Source: Pseudarthrobacter chlorophenolicus (lineage in GTDB: Bacteria; Actinomycetota; Actinomycetes; Actinomycetales; Micrococcaceae). From it: a stretch of 64,000 nucleotides of DNA. Below, in pieces: positions 9,856 to 18,339 of the stretch; position 1 is the first letter of the stretch, and each line of letters begins with the position of its first letter. The notes below the pieces were generated by a model. That model saw only the letters and a list, made by a program, of their open reading frames with translations, had not been told where the DNA came from and ran no database searches. Location of the stretch: assembly GCF_000962805.1 (NCBI RefSeq), contig NZ_JZTW01000001.1, forward strand, positions 496,001 through 560,000, given 5' to 3'. Made by a program: the position numbers and the translations under genes.

Positions 9856-10896
9856 ATGACTTATTCAGCGGCGGAAGACCGCTACGAATCCATGCCCTAC
9901 CGCCGTGTCGGCAAAAGCGGCCTGAAGCTCCCGGCGATTTCCCTGGGCCTCTGGCATAACTTCGGTGACGACAAGCGGTTCGACGAACAGCGCGCCATCC
10001 TGCGCCGGGCCTTCGACCTTGGCGTGAACCACTTCGACCTCGCCAACAACTACGGCCCGCCGGACGGATCCGCGGAGACCAACTTCGGCCGGCACCTCAA
10101 GGACGACTTCAAGCCGTACCGCGACGAGCTGGTCATCTCCACGAAGGCGGGCTACTACATGTGGCCTGGCCCCTACGGCGAGTGGGGCTCACGGAAGTAC
10201 CTGCTTTCCAGCCTGGACCAGTCGCTGGAGCGCATGGGACTGGACTACGTGGACATCTTCTACAGCCACCGGCCGGACCCGGAAACCCCGCTGGAAGAAA
10301 CCATGGGCGCCCTCGACCACGCGGTCCGCTCGGGCAAGGCGCTCTACGCGGGCATCTCCTCCTACACCCCGGAGCAGACCATCGAAGCTGCCCGCATCCT
10401 CAAGGACCTCGGCACGCCGCTGCTCATCCACCAGCCCAGCTACTCCATGCTCAACCGCTGGACCGAGAACGGCACCCCCAACCTCTACGAGGCGCTCGAC
10501 CAGGTGGGGGCAGGATCCATCGCTTTCTCCCCGCTGGCACAGGGCATGCTCACCGACCGCTACCTCCACGGCATCCCGGACGATTCCCGCGCAGCGAAGG
10601 CCAGGTTCCTGTCCGAGGACGCCATTACGGATGAGAAGCTCGCCCGCATCCTGGGCCTGAAAGCCATCGCCGAAGGCCGCGGCCAGACGCTCGCCCAGAT
10701 GGCCATCGCCTGGATCCTCAGGGACCAGCCGAAGGGCTCCCCGGTAACCTCCGCGCTGGTGGGAGCCTCCAGCGTGCGCCAGCTGGAGGACACGCTCTCC
10801 GCCGTCAACAACCTCGGATTCAGCGCTGACGAACTGACCGCCATCGATGAATTCGCTGTCGAATCGGACATCAACCTATGGAAACAGACTGTCTGA
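9856..10896 (+). CDS. Aldo-keto reductase, L-glyceraldehyde-3-phosphate reductase type (YghZ/Gpr-like)
   Basis: 346 residues from ATG 9856 (MTYSAAEDRYESMPYRRVG). The AKR catalytic tetrad is visible: Asp61 and Tyr66 in HFDLANNYGPPDGSAE, Lys97 in ISTKAGY, and His138 in FYSHRPDPETPLEE. The long NNYGPPDGSAE loop and the YMWPGPYGEWGSRKYLLSSLDQSL stretch place it with the Kv-beta/YghZ branch, which reduces L-glyceraldehyde 3-phosphate and other aldehydes using NADPH. A CAGGAT hexamer lies 7 nt before this ATG, the same geometry as the leaderless promoters elsewhere; an ATG at 9847 is an alternative. It stands alone between two terminator hairpins. The exact physiological substrate cannot be read from sequence. 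Confidence 0.88.
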   Translation: MTYSAAEDRYESMPYRRVGKSGLKLPAISLGLWHNFGDDKRFDEQRAILRRAFDLGVNHFDLANNYGPPDGSAETNFGRHLKDDFKPYRDELVISTKAGYYMWPGPYGEWGSRKYLLSSLDQSLERMGLDYVDIFYSHRPDPETPLEETMGALDHAVRSGKALYAGISSYTPEQTIEAARILKDLGTPLLIHQPSYSMLNRWTENGTPNLYEALDQVGAGSIAFSPLAQGMLTDRYLHGIPDDSRAAKARFLSEDAITDEKLARILGLKAIAEGRGQTLAQMAIAWILRDQPKGSPVTSALVGASSVRQLEDTLSAVNNLGFSADELTAIDEFAVESDINLWKQTV

Positions 10897-10915
10897 CGAG
10901 AGCCCTTTTCTTACG

Positions 10916-10950
10916 CAGCGGGACCGGCGGAACAGTAGCCGGTCCCGCTG
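10916..10950 (+). terminator. Hairpin after the aldo-keto reductase gene
   Basis: A 13-bp inverted repeat (10916-10928 CAGCGGGACCGGC, 10938-10950) with a 9-nt loop lies 19 bases after the stop. No strong T-run follows, but position and stability fit a terminator. Confidence 0.65.
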
Positions 10951-11056
10951 TGTTGGGTACTATGAATAGGCGCCGCGCGGCGCTGTCCCAGCCGGCCGCC
11001 GTCGCAATTTCCCCGACGCACTACCAGGCCGGCTGACGTTTGTCCTAAGGAGTTCC

Positions 11057-12142
11057 GTGTCTTCACATCCGATCCGTGTCGCAATCGTCGGCGTAGGAAA
11101 CTGCGCCGCGTCGCTGGTGCAGGGCGTCCAGTACTACAAGGATGCCGACCCCGAGGCGACTATCCCGGGCCTCATGCACGTTGAGTTCGGCCAGTACCAC
11201 GTGGGCGATGTCCAGTTCGTGGCCGCGTTCGACGTCGACGGCAAGAAGGTGGGCAACGACCTCGCCGATGCCATCCTCGCCAGCGAAAACAACACCATCA
11301 AGATTGCCGACGTTCCGCCCACCGGTGTGACGGTCCAGCGCGGCCACACCCTGGACGGCCTCGGCAAGTACTACCTCGAGACCATCGAGGAATCCACAGA
11401 AGAGCCCGTTGACGTGGTTCAGGCCCTCAAGGACGCCGACGTTGACGTCATGGTCTGCTACCTGCCCGTCGGCTCCCAGTCCGCTGCCGAGTTCTACGCC
11501 CAGGCCGCCATTGACGCCGGCGTTGCCTTCGTTAACGCCCTTCCCGTGTTCATCGCCGGCACCAAGGAATGGGCGGACAAGTTCACCGCCGCCGGTGTGC
11601 CGATCGTGGGCGACGACATCAAGAGCCAGATCGGTGCCACCATCACGCACCGCGTCATGGCCAAGCTGTTCGAGGACCGCGGCGTCACCCTGGACCGCAC
11701 GTACCAGCTGAACGTTGGCGGCAACATGGACTTCAAGAACATGCTGGAACGCGACCGCCTCGAGTCCAAGAAGATCTCGAAGACCCAGGCTGTCACTTCC
11801 AACGTCGAGGCTGAGCTTGCTGCCAAGGACGTCCACATTGGCCCGTCCGACTACGTCCAGTGGCTTGACGACCGCAAGTGGGCCTTCGTCCGCCTGGAAG
11901 GCCGCAACTTCGGTGACGCCCCCGTGTCGCTGGAGTACAAGCTGGAAGTCTGGGACTCGCCCAACTCAGCCGGCGTGATCATCGACGCCATCCGCGCCGC
12001 CAAGATCGGCCTGGACCGCGGCATCGGCGGCCCGCTGCTCTCCGCCTCGAGCTACTTCATGAAGTCTCCGCCGGAGCAGTTCAACGACGACCTCGCCCGT
12101 GAAAAGGTCGAGGCCTTCATCCGCGGCGACCTGGAGCGCTAA
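11057..12142 (+). CDS. ino1: Inositol-3-phosphate synthase (myo-inositol-1-phosphate synthase)
   Basis: 361 residues, starting at GTG 11057 with AAGGAG (11047-11052) 4 nt upstream. The protein converts glucose-6-phosphate to 1D-myo-inositol 3-phosphate using bound NAD. The dinucleotide loop [20 protein letters not shown] is at the N-terminus; the actinobacterial-type [28 protein letters not shown] and [11 protein letters not shown] blocks are present, as is the C-terminal [15 protein letters not shown]. Inositol 3-phosphate is the acceptor for MshA, encoded 3.4 kb downstream on the other strand, so the product probably feeds mycothiol and inositol lipids. A possible -10 (TACTAT, 10958-10963) implies a leader of about 90 nt. 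A palindromic repeat follows the stop. Confidence 0.95.
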   Translation: MSSHPIRVAIVGVGNCAASLVQGVQYYKDADPEATIPGLMHVEFGQYHVGDVQFVAAFDVDGKKVGNDLADAILASENNTIKIADVPPTGVTVQRGHTLDGLGKYYLETIEESTEEPVDVVQALKDADVDVMVCYLPVGSQSAAEFYAQAAIDAGVAFVNALPVFIAGTKEWADKFTAAGVPIVGDDIKSQIGATITHRVMAKLFEDRGVTLDRTYQLNVGGNMDFKNMLERDRLESKKISKTQAVTSNVEAELAAKDVHIGPSDYVQWLDDRKWAFVRLEGRNFGDAPVSLEYKLEVWDSPNSAGVIIDAIRAAKIGLDRGIGGPLLSASSYFMKSPPEQFNDDLAREKVEAFIRGDLER

Positions 12143-12152
12143 GCACCTACCC

Positions 12153-12213
12153 GTTGCCCTATCACTTTTAGTCCCTAACATCCGTGTTTAGGGACCAAAA
12201 GTGATAGGGCAAC
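12153..12213. repeat. Palindromic intergenic repeat, copy 1
   Basis: A 61-bp near-perfect palindrome. The left arm 12153-12180 starts GTTGCCCTATCAC and the right arm 12185-12213 ends GTGATAGGGCAAC; the arms differ at two places and the loop is 4 nt. It sits between convergent genes (ino1 and the MerR gene) and could act as a bidirectional terminator. Related elements are at 13396-13456 and 23726-23788. Confidence 0.85.
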
Positions 12214-12219
12214 GCGCGT

Positions 12220-12846
12220 TTAAGGGGGCATCTGCCGGTCGTCCAGGCGGCGGATGGCGTGGCTGGCCTGTGCGAGGGCCAGGAGCTTAAGCATCAGCTC
12301 CGAATGCATGTGCATTCCAACAGCGGCGGTCAGGATGACGCTGTCAGTGTCCTTCCCCTCGGTTGTCGCTGCCAGGTCAAACCCGGCGATGGAGTCCACC
12401 GCGCTGCTGTACTGATCCAGCAGGTCCGGCGGCAGTCCGATACCCAGCCCCTCCATGAGGGAGATGTGCCGGTTGAGCGCGTCGCGGGCGTCGCTGTCCA
12501 CGTCGGGCCAGTTCCGCAGGCGTACGACGGCGTCTGCCGCGGACGTGCGCGCAACCTCGCCACCTTCTGTTCCAAGCTTCAGGACCACGCGCTGGACGTG
12601 GGCCAGCAACGTCAGGTGCGGAACGCCGTCGTCCGCCAACACCAAGATGCTGCGGATCTGCTCGATAGGAAGCTGCACAATCTGGCGCAGCGCCCGGATC
12701 AGGTTCAGCCGCTTCACATGCCTGTCGGAATAGCTGGCGCGGGTTGCGTGCACGGACTCCCCGGGTGGCAGGAGCCCCTCGCGCAGGTAGTACTTGATGC
12801 TGGCCGGGGATGTCCCGGTGGCATCGCTCAACTCCTTCAGCTGCAT
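12220..12846 (-). CDS. MerR-family transcriptional regulator
   Basis: 208 residues. The N-terminal winged HTH reads MQLKELSDATGTSPASIKYY then LREGLLPP, followed by the wing and helix typical of MerR (YSDRHVKRLNLIRALRQI, and LPIEQIRSIL). The C-terminal ~120 residues form a larger helical effector domain without the cysteine motifs of metal sensors, so the ligand is unknown. A GGAGG sequence lies 4 nt before the ATG. The gene diverges from the DUF2306 membrane-protein gene; the 79-base gap contains two inverted repeats, so it probably regulates itself and that neighbour. Confidence 0.85.
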   Translation of the reverse strand: MQLKELSDATGTSPASIKYYLREGLLPPGESVHATRASYSDRHVKRLNLIRALRQIVQLPIEQIRSILVLADDGVPHLTLLAHVQRVVLKLGTEGGEVARTSAADAVVRLRNWPDVDSDARDALNRHISLMEGLGIGLPPDLLDQYSSAVDSIAGFDLAATTEGKDTDSVILTAAVGMHMHSELMLKLLALAQASHAIRRLDDRQMPP

Positions 12847-12866
12847 GCCGCCTCCGATAAGGTAGC

Positions 12867-12910
12867 GGACCGACGGTCCACTATCTTGATGTACTTCTAC
12901 TGGATAGTGG
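12867..12910. promoter_or_regulatory. Probable MerR operator region
   Basis: Two inverted repeats lie between the divergent genes: GGACC-GAC-GGTCC (12867-12879) and CCACTATC-N17-GATAGTGG (12878-12885 with 12903-12910). The second spans the zone where the -35 and spacer of the DUF2306 promoter should be, as expected for a MerR-type operator. Confidence 0.5.
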
Positions 12911-12913
12911 CTC

Positions 12914-12925
12914 TATCTTAGAGCT
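12914..12925 (+). promoter_or_regulatory. Leaderless -10 of the DUF2306 gene
   Basis: TATCTT (12914-12919) is followed by 6 nt and the ATG at 12926. No ribosome binding site is visible. Confidence 0.5.
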
Positions 12926-13447
12926 ATGGAGCAATGGAATGTCTTACTGGTCAGCCACGTTGTTGCGGCACTCTTTGTCCTGGCGATCGGACCCGTGCAG
13001 ATCCTCCGGCGGCGGCGCGACCGCGTTCACCGCACCATGGGCTACTTGTGGGTGACCGCCATGTACTACGTGTGCTTCAGCAGTTTCTGGATCGTCAGAG
13101 ACGGGCATTTCAGTTGGCTCCACGGGCTGTCCGCGTTCACCATCGTCACCGTCACCCTCGGGCTGGTCAGCGCGGTGCGGCGTAATATCCCTGCCCATTG
13201 GGGCAACATGATTGGCAGCTACATTGGCATCGCTATTGCTTTCGGGTTTGCTGTAGGGGTTCCTGGGCGCAGCATCCCGAGGCTGCTCCTGGCCGATCCC
13301 GGAACCGCCGTCTTTGTTGCAGCGCTGGTGATGCTGACCGTGGGTGCCGTGTACGTCTCACTTCTCCGAGGCGCCGATCGGCGGGTAAACCCTCAGTTGC
13401 CCCATCAGATAACGTCCCTAAACTCCCGGGTTAGCAACCACAAGTGA
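12926..13447 (+). CDS. DUF2306-type integral membrane protein
   Basis: 173 residues with about five hydrophobic segments (roughly 7-25, 40-57, 65-83, 93-112 and 122-142). HVVAALFVLAIGPVQILRR, the RDRVHRTMGYLWV motif with its conserved His, and AHWGNMIGSYIGI match the DUF2306 family, whose function is unknown (some members are loosely related to heme/copper membrane proteins). The last ~18 codons (from PQLPHQ) are read through the left arm and core of an intergenic palindromic repeat that also supplies the stop codon, so the native C-terminus has probably been replaced. It is divergent from a MerR gene that probably controls it. Confidence 0.8.
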   Translation: MEQWNVLLVSHVVAALFVLAIGPVQILRRRRDRVHRTMGYLWVTAMYYVCFSSFWIVRDGHFSWLHGLSAFTIVTVTLGLVSAVRRNIPAHWGNMIGSYIGIAIAFGFAVGVPGRSIPRLLLADPGTAVFVAALVMLTVGAVYVSLLRGADRRVNPQLPHQITSLNSRVSNHK

Positions 13448-13456
13448 TAGCGCAAC
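13396..13456. repeat. Palindromic intergenic repeat, copy 2 (degenerate)
   Basis: GTTGCCCCATCAGATAACG at the left and AAGTGATAGCGCAAC at the right mark a diverged member of the repeat family seen at 12153 and 23726. The arms pair imperfectly in the centre. It lies between convergent reading frames and overlaps the 3' end of the DUF2306 gene. Confidence 0.75.
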
Positions 13457-13462
13457 TGCCGA

Positions 13463-13840
13463 TCAGGAGTCGCGGAAGGCGGCCCGGACCCGGCGGACTG
13501 CCCACCGGAAATCCTGGACCAGGTCGTCAGCGTTGAACTTGAAGTAGTTCCAGTTGGCCGCTCGGAAGCATTCGTCCCGGTAGTTGTCCCTGGACTGCTG
13601 TTCCCTCGTAAGGTGGTGGCCGCCGTCGTACTGGATTGCGATCCGCTGCTGGCGGTAGCCCAAGTTCGACGCGGGGGAGTGCGGATCGTCCGGGGCGATT
13701 CGGACCTGCAGTTCCGGCTCTGGAAGGCCAGCCTCGACGAGCGCCAGGCGCAGGAAAGTCTCAGGTGCCGAGTCCGCACCGGCACGGATCATTTCGACGG
13801 CGTCGCGGGCCTTGACGAGGCAACCGGGGGAGGGGCGGGG
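13463..13840 (-). pseudogene. 3' remnant of a DUF559 (Vsr-like endonuclease-fold) gene
   Basis: Only the C-terminal ~125 codons survive. The segment GADSAPETFLRLALVEAGLP, then LGYRQQRIAIQYDGGHHL, REQQSRDNYRDE and NYFKFNADDL match the C-terminal DUF559 domain of Arthrobacter proteins often annotated as AbiEi-type antitoxin-like, normally about 300 residues. Reading upstream, the frame runs directly into the fhs stop codon (13841-13843) with no plausible start or ribosome binding site, although an internal ATG at 13792 would give 109 residues. The N-terminal part is missing, so this is a decayed gene. Confidence 0.75.
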
Positions 13841-15517
13841 TTAGGTGAGTCCCACCGGGTTGCCGTCGGGGTCCACGTCCATGCGGAGCGCGGCCGGGAC
13901 GGCGGGGAGACCCGGCATGGTCATCACCGCGCCGGTCAGCGCCACGATGAAGCCGGCGCCGGTCTTGGGCAGAAGCTCGCGGACGTGGATGGTGAAGCCC
14001 TTGGGTGCGCCGAGCCGGGTGGCGTCGTCGGTGAAGGAGTACTGGGTCTTGGCCATGCACACCGGAAGCCCGCCCCAGCCGTTGCGCTCAATATCGGCCA
14101 GCCGTTTCAGGGCCGGGACGGAGAAGTCCACGCCGTCGGCCCCGTAGATCTCCTGAGCGATGGTGCGGATCTTGTCCTCCACAGAGAGCTCCAGGGGGTA
14201 CAGGTGTCGAAACCGGCCGGGCGCCTCCAGAGCGCGGGCCACCAGCGCGGCGAGCTCGTCCCCGCCGTCACCGCCGCCGCCCCGGCCCCACACATCGGCC
14301 ACGGCAGCTGGAACACCTTCCGCGGCACACCACGCCAGCAGCCAGTCCAGTTCCTCGGCCGTATCAGTGGCAAACCTGTTGATGGCCACCACAGGCGTCA
14401 CACCGAACTTCTCCACGTTGTGCACGTGCCGGCGCAGGTTTTCAACGCCGGCCTCCAGCGCTGCCACGTCCGGCCGGGTCAGCTGGTCCTTGGCTACGCC
14501 ACCCTGCATTTTCAGTGCGCGCACGGTGGCCACCACCACGACGGCGGACGGGGCCAGCCCGCCAATCCGCGCCTTGATGTCCATGAACTTTTCGGCACCC
14601 AGGTCGGCCCCGAAACCGGCCTCGGTGACCACGATGTCCGCCAGCCGCCGTGCGGTCTGGGTGGCGATGAGGGAGTTGCAGCCGTGGGCGATGTTGGCGA
14701 ACGGGCCGCCGTGGACCAGCGCGGGTGTGCCGGCGATGGTCTGCACCAGGTTGGGTTTTATTGCTTCCTTGAGCAGCAGGGCCAGCGCTCCCTGTACTCC
14801 CAGGTCCGCCACCGTCACCGGGCTGCGTTCATAGGTGTATCCGAAGGTGATCCTGCCCAGGCGCTCGCGGAGGTCGGCCAGGTCCGTGGCCAGGCAGAAT
14901 ACGGCCATGATCTCGGAAGCCACGGTAATGTCGAACCCGTCCTGCCGCGGTACGCCCTGCGCCGGCCCGCCGAGGCCGATCACCACCTCCCGCAGGGCCC
15001 GGTCATTCATGTCCAGGACGCGTTTGAACGTCATGCGCCGCGGATCGATGTTCAAGGCGTTGCCCTGGTAGATGTGGTTGTCCACCAGTGCCATCAGGGC
15101 GTTGTTGGCAGAGGTAATGGCGTGGAAATCGCCGGTGAAATGCAGGTTGATCTCGTCCATTGGCAGCACCTGCGAGGAGCCTCCGCCGGTGGCGCCGCCC
15201 TTCATCCCCAGGACCGGGCCCAGCGAGGGCTCACGCAGGGCGATCATCACTTTGTGGCCCGCCCGCGCCAGGGAATCAGCCAGCCCCACGGTGGTGGTGG
15301 ACTTTCCTTCCCCGGCCGGCGTGGGGGACATGGCCGAGACCAGCACCAGCTTGCCGTGCGGGGGCGGTGCGTCCAGGCGGGCGGGATCGATCTTGGCTTT
15401 GTAACGCCCGTACTGTTCCAGCGCTGCGGCGTTCACCCCTGCGGCAGCGGCAATGTCTTCGATGGGCCTGATGCGTGCTGCCCGTGCTATCTCGAGGTCG
15501 CTGGGAACGCCGGTCAT
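13841..15517 (-). CDS. fhs: Formate-tetrahydrofolate ligase
   Basis: 558 residues, the standard family length. It makes 10-formyl-THF from formate, THF and ATP, feeding purine and initiator-tRNA formylation. The ATP loop [19 protein letters not shown] is near residue 65, followed by [19 protein letters not shown] and the folate-region [17 protein letters not shown]. The ATG at 15517 has TAACCT 6 nt upstream inside the 3' end of mshA, so the gene probably has its own leaderless promoter even though only 4 bases separate the two reading frames. Confidence 0.96.
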   Translation of the reverse strand: MTGVPSDLEIARAARIRPIEDIAAAAGVNAAALEQYGRYKAKIDPARLDAPPPHGKLVLVSAMSPTPAGEGKSTTTVGLADSLARAGHKVMIALREPSLGPVLGMKGGATGGGSSQVLPMDEINLHFTGDFHAITSANNALMALVDNHIYQGNALNIDPRRMTFKRVLDMNDRALREVVIGLGGPAQGVPRQDGFDITVASEIMAVFCLATDLADLRERLGRITFGYTYERSPVTVADLGVQGALALLLKEAIKPNLVQTIAGTPALVHGGPFANIAHGCNSLIATQTARRLADIVVTEAGFGADLGAEKFMDIKARIGGLAPSAVVVVATVRALKMQGGVAKDQLTRPDVAALEAGVENLRRHVHNVEKFGVTPVVAINRFATDTAEELDWLLAWCAAEGVPAAVADVWGRGGGGDGGDELAALVARALEAPGRFRHLYPLELSVEDKIRTIAQEIYGADGVDFSVPALKRLADIERNGWGGLPVCMAKTQYSFTDDATRLGAPKGFTIHVRELLPKTGAGFIVALTGAVMTMPGLPAVPAALRMDVDPDGNPVGLT

Positions 15518-15529
15518 GGCGTCAGGTTA
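15518..15529 (-). promoter_or_regulatory. Leaderless -10 of fhs
   Basis: On the minus strand TAACCT (15529-15524) is followed by GACGCC and the fhs ATG. It overlaps the last codons of mshA. Confidence 0.55.
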
Positions 15530-16784
15530 CAGGAACGGCCGGCACAAGGTGGCCCACGTGCCGGTCGACGGCGGCGTGGTAGCTTTCGAGCGTGATGGCG
15601 GCCGTGCGGGACCAGCCGGAGTTCTGGGCGCGGATTGCGGCGGCCCGGCCCATGTCTTCCCGCGTGCCGGGATCGTCGTAGAGGGCCTCGAAGGCGTCCG
15701 CCCAGTCTGCCGCGTGGTGGCCGTCCACCAGCAGCCCGGTCCGGCCGTGGAAGATGGCGCGGGAGAGTCCGCCCACCCGGGTGGCCACCACCGGGGTGCC
15801 GCAGGCCTGGGCTTCCAGGGCCACCAGGCCGAAGGATTCGCTGAAGGATGGCATCACCACGACGTCGGCCGCGCGGAACCAGGCCGCAAGCTCAGGCGCC
15901 GTGACGGGCGGAAGCTGCGTGACGACGTCGTCCATCTCCGCGTCTGCCACGAGCTTGCGAAGGTTGAACTCCTTGTTGCCGCTGAGCTCGCCCAGGACGG
16001 TGAGCCGCAGATCGATGTCCGGACGCCGCTGCCGCAGCAGGGCAGCGGCCTTGATCAGCACCTGGGGGCCTTTGAGCCGCTGGATCCGGCCGGCGAACAG
16101 GAGATGGAACGTCCCCGGATCGATCCCGTGGTCCTTGCGCGCTTTGGTCCGGAAAGCCGGGGTGAAGGTGGCCAGGTCCACGCCCGGGGGAGCGATGTCG
16201 ATCCGGTCGTAGTCCGCACCGTAATGCGACACGAGCTCTGCGGCCTCGGAGCTGGTGTTGGCGATCAGGCGTGCCGCGCCGTCCACGATGTGGTGCTCGC
16301 CCACCTCGCGCCGCCTCGGCTCGGGCTGTTCGCCGGATTCGAGCAGGAGGTTCTTGACCTTGGCCATGGTGTGCATGGTGTGGACCAGCGGCACGCCCCA
16401 CAGTTCTGAGAGCTCCAACCCGGCGATGCCGGACACCCAGTAGTGCGAATGGATCACGTCATAGCGGCCGTGCGGCTGGCGGCGGCGGATCTGTTCGATC
16501 TCCTCGACCATGCTGTGCAGCAGGCCCGGCAGTTCTTCCTTGGGAATCTTCTTCGGCGGTCCGGCCAGGACGTTGTGCACGCAGACGCCGGGGTCCGGAT
16601 GTTCGACGGCGGGCTGGCCGGCCGAGGTGGCACGCGTGAAGATCTCGACTTCGACGCCGGCCTCGGCCAGGGCAGAGGCCAGTTCACGGATGTAGACGTT
16701 CATGCCACCGGCATCGCCGGAACCCGGCTGTTCCATGGGCGAGGTGTGGAGTGACAGCAGGGCCACCCTGCGGATCAATGCCAA
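15522..16784 (-). CDS. mshA: D-inositol-3-phosphate glycosyltransferase
   Basis: 420 residues; a GT4-family (GT-B fold) enzyme that joins N-acetylglucosamine from UDP-GlcNAc to inositol 3-phosphate, the first step of mycothiol synthesis. The N-terminal [50 protein letters not shown] and the C-terminal nucleotide-binding [20 protein letters not shown] are diagnostic. The start is a TTG at 16784 preceded by a strong AAGGAGG 5 nt upstream; a second TTG two codons later is possible. Its acceptor is made by Ino1, encoded at 11-12 kb. Confidence 0.93.
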   Translation of the reverse strand: MALIRRVALLSLHTSPMEQPGSGDAGGMNVYIRELASALAEAGVEVEIFTRATSAGQPAVEHPDPGVCVHNVLAGPPKKIPKEELPGLLHSMVEEIEQIRRRQPHGRYDVIHSHYWVSGIAGLELSELWGVPLVHTMHTMAKVKNLLLESGEQPEPRRREVGEHHIVDGAARLIANTSSEAAELVSHYGADYDRIDIAPPGVDLATFTPAFRTKARKDHGIDPGTFHLLFAGRIQRLKGPQVLIKAAALLRQRRPDIDLRLTVLGELSGNKEFNLRKLVADAEMDDVVTQLPPVTAPELAAWFRAADVVVMPSFSESFGLVALEAQACGTPVVATRVGGLSRAIFHGRTGLLVDGHHAADWADAFEALYDDPGTREDMGRAAAIRAQNSGWSRTAAITLESYHAAVDRHVGHLVPAVPVT

Positions 16785-16871
16785 GGGACCTCCTTCCGGC
16801 CGCCGGCGCGTGTTTCGGGCGCACCTTTTCCGGGTAGCCGGTCGGTGCGCGCTCGGTAAAACATTACTCCT

Positions 16872-18269
16872 TCAGGCAACCGGAGCCGCAGCCGCCCCGT
16901 CACCGCGCCACAATGCCCGCAGTTCCGGAAATGCTTCCTCATAGCCGGACAGGAGCCGGCCGGCCAGTTCCTCCGATTCCACCAGCGGATGCTGCGCGAA
17001 GGCAGCAAGGGCGGCGCCCCGGTCGCCGGCAGTGGCAGCCTGGACCGTGAGCCGCTCCACCTCTTTTACCTGCCGCAGCAACCGGAGCTGTGGCGCGGGG
17101 GGAGCCTGCTGCGGAAGCGGCAGCGCGCCGTCGGCCGTCACCCTGCAGGGAAGTTCGACGACGGCGTCCGCGGGCAGTCCCGGAATGGCCGGTTCGTGGG
17201 TTCTTGGGTCCAAGGCGTTGCGGGTGTTCAGGATCAGCTGCGTCCCGCCGGCCCCGGAGAGCGCCCGCATGGCGGCGAGCGCCACGCGTTCGTACCCGCC
17301 GCCGGCGAGGTCGTCTTCGTCCCGTTGCGCGCCTTCCGGGCGTGCCTCGGCCAGGTAGCCCTCCTCGCGGGAGCGGCGGGCTGCATCCCACAAACCGAAT
17401 GCGTCCTTCCCGGCGCCCGTGAGGCGTGGATAGAGGTCCTGCTGCTGTTCGTGGATGCTCTCGCCGCGGGTCTGGCGCATTGACTGCATGGCAAGCCGGG
17501 CGGCGTCGCGCCGGTAGTAGTAGTACAGGTACTCGTTGGGCAGCATGCCGAGCCTTGCCAGGAACGGCTGGTCGAACAGCCGGCCCTCCTCGAAGGAGGC
17601 CAGGGCGGCGGGATCGGCCAGGAGCCCCGGCAGCAGGTTACGGCCGCCGGACTCCAGCCGGTACAGCCAGCCCAGGTGGTTCAGCCCGAAGTAGCCCACG
17701 CCGTCGAGCCTTCCCTCCGGCAGGTTAGCTCCTGCGGCGTGTGCTGCGCGCTGTACCAGGGCGCCTGCGGAGTCGCAGATGCCCACCACCCTGTTCCCCA
17801 GCACGGGAACGAGGGCCTCGGTGACCATGCCTGCCGGGTTGGTGAAGTTGATCAGGCGGGCTCCGGGGCAGTGCCTGGCCATCAGGCCGGCCAGGTGCAC
17901 CATGTGCGGAATGGTCCGCAGCGCATAGGAGATACCGCCCGCGCCCGTGGTTTCCTGCCCCAGCAGCCCCAAATCCTGGGCCACCTTCTCGTCCGCGATC
18001 CGCCCGGCTGTTCCGCCCGGACGGATGGCAGCAAACACCATGTCCGTTCCGGGAAGGGCGTGGGCCAGATCGGTGGTGGCCCGGACCGTAAGCCGGGGGC
18101 CGGGGCCGGCCGGCATGCTGTGCAGCACGGTGGTGACGGCCGCCAGGCGGGCGGGATCGACGTCGTACAGCACCAGTTCGGTGACCAGCCCGGCAAAGCG
18201 GCCCGAAACCAGCGCCCGGTAGATGAGCGGCACCCGGAAACCCCCGCCGCCGGCAATCAGAAGCCGCAT
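16872..18269 (-). CDS. Family 4 glycoside hydrolase (6-phospho-beta-glucosidase type)
   Basis: 465 residues. GH4 enzymes use NAD+ and a divalent metal to cleave phosphorylated glycosides. The N-terminal LLIAGGGGFRVPLIYRAL binds the dinucleotide; FAAIRPGGTAGRIADEKVA, INFTNPAGMVTEAL (the conserved Asn) and VVGICDSAG with the metal-ligand Cys follow. The substrate loop FGLNHLGW is also present. It diverges from a PfkB-type sugar kinase gene 70 bases away, and each has a leaderless -10, so they may respond together to a sugar. No PTS permease is adjacent, so the substrate is unknown. Confidence 0.88.
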   Translation of the reverse strand: MRLLIAGGGGFRVPLIYRALVSGRFAGLVTELVLYDVDPARLAAVTTVLHSMPAGPGPRLTVRATTDLAHALPGTDMVFAAIRPGGTAGRIADEKVAQDLGLLGQETTGAGGISYALRTIPHMVHLAGLMARHCPGARLINFTNPAGMVTEALVPVLGNRVVGICDSAGALVQRAAHAAGANLPEGRLDGVGYFGLNHLGWLYRLESGGRNLLPGLLADPAALASFEEGRLFDQPFLARLGMLPNEYLYYYYRRDAARLAMQSMRQTRGESIHEQQQDLYPRLTGAGKDAFGLWDAARRSREEGYLAEARPEGAQRDEDDLAGGGYERVALAAMRALSGAGGTQLILNTRNALDPRTHEPAIPGLPADAVVELPCRVTADGALPLPQQAPPAPQLRLLRQVKEVERLTVQAATAGDRGAALAAFAQHPLVESEELAGRLLSGYEEAFPELRALWRGDGAAAAPVA

Positions 18270-18282
18270 ACCCAGCAGTCTA
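18270..18282 (-). promoter_or_regulatory. Leaderless -10 of the GH4 gene
   Basis: On the minus strand TAGACT (18282-18277) is followed by 7 nt and the ATG at 18269. Confidence 0.5.
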
Positions 18283-18326
18283 GGGTGGGCCCGGGCGCTG
18301 CTCTACCGGATGTCCGTGGCAGGGCG

Positions 18327-18339
18327 TAGTGTGCCGGAC
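18327..18339 (+). promoter_or_regulatory. Leaderless -10 deciding the PfkB kinase start
   Basis: TAGTGT (18327-18332) is followed by 7 nt and ATG 18340. This selects ATG 18340 over the in-frame ATG 18310 and GTG 18331. Confidence 0.5.

Noticed and set aside
7938..9857. Antisense open frame of about 640 codons over treZ
   Set aside because: It contains the treZ terminator and mirrors the treZ codon bias; no recognisable protein.
13463..13792. Treating the 109-residue DUF559 frame as an intact gene
   Set aside because: The family is about three times longer, there is no ribosome binding site or leaderless -10 before ATG 13792, and the frame continues upstream into the fhs stop.
13613..15595. 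Plus-strand open frame of about 660 codons over fhs
   Set aside because: Gly/His-rich shadow frame; fhs on the minus strand has full motifs.
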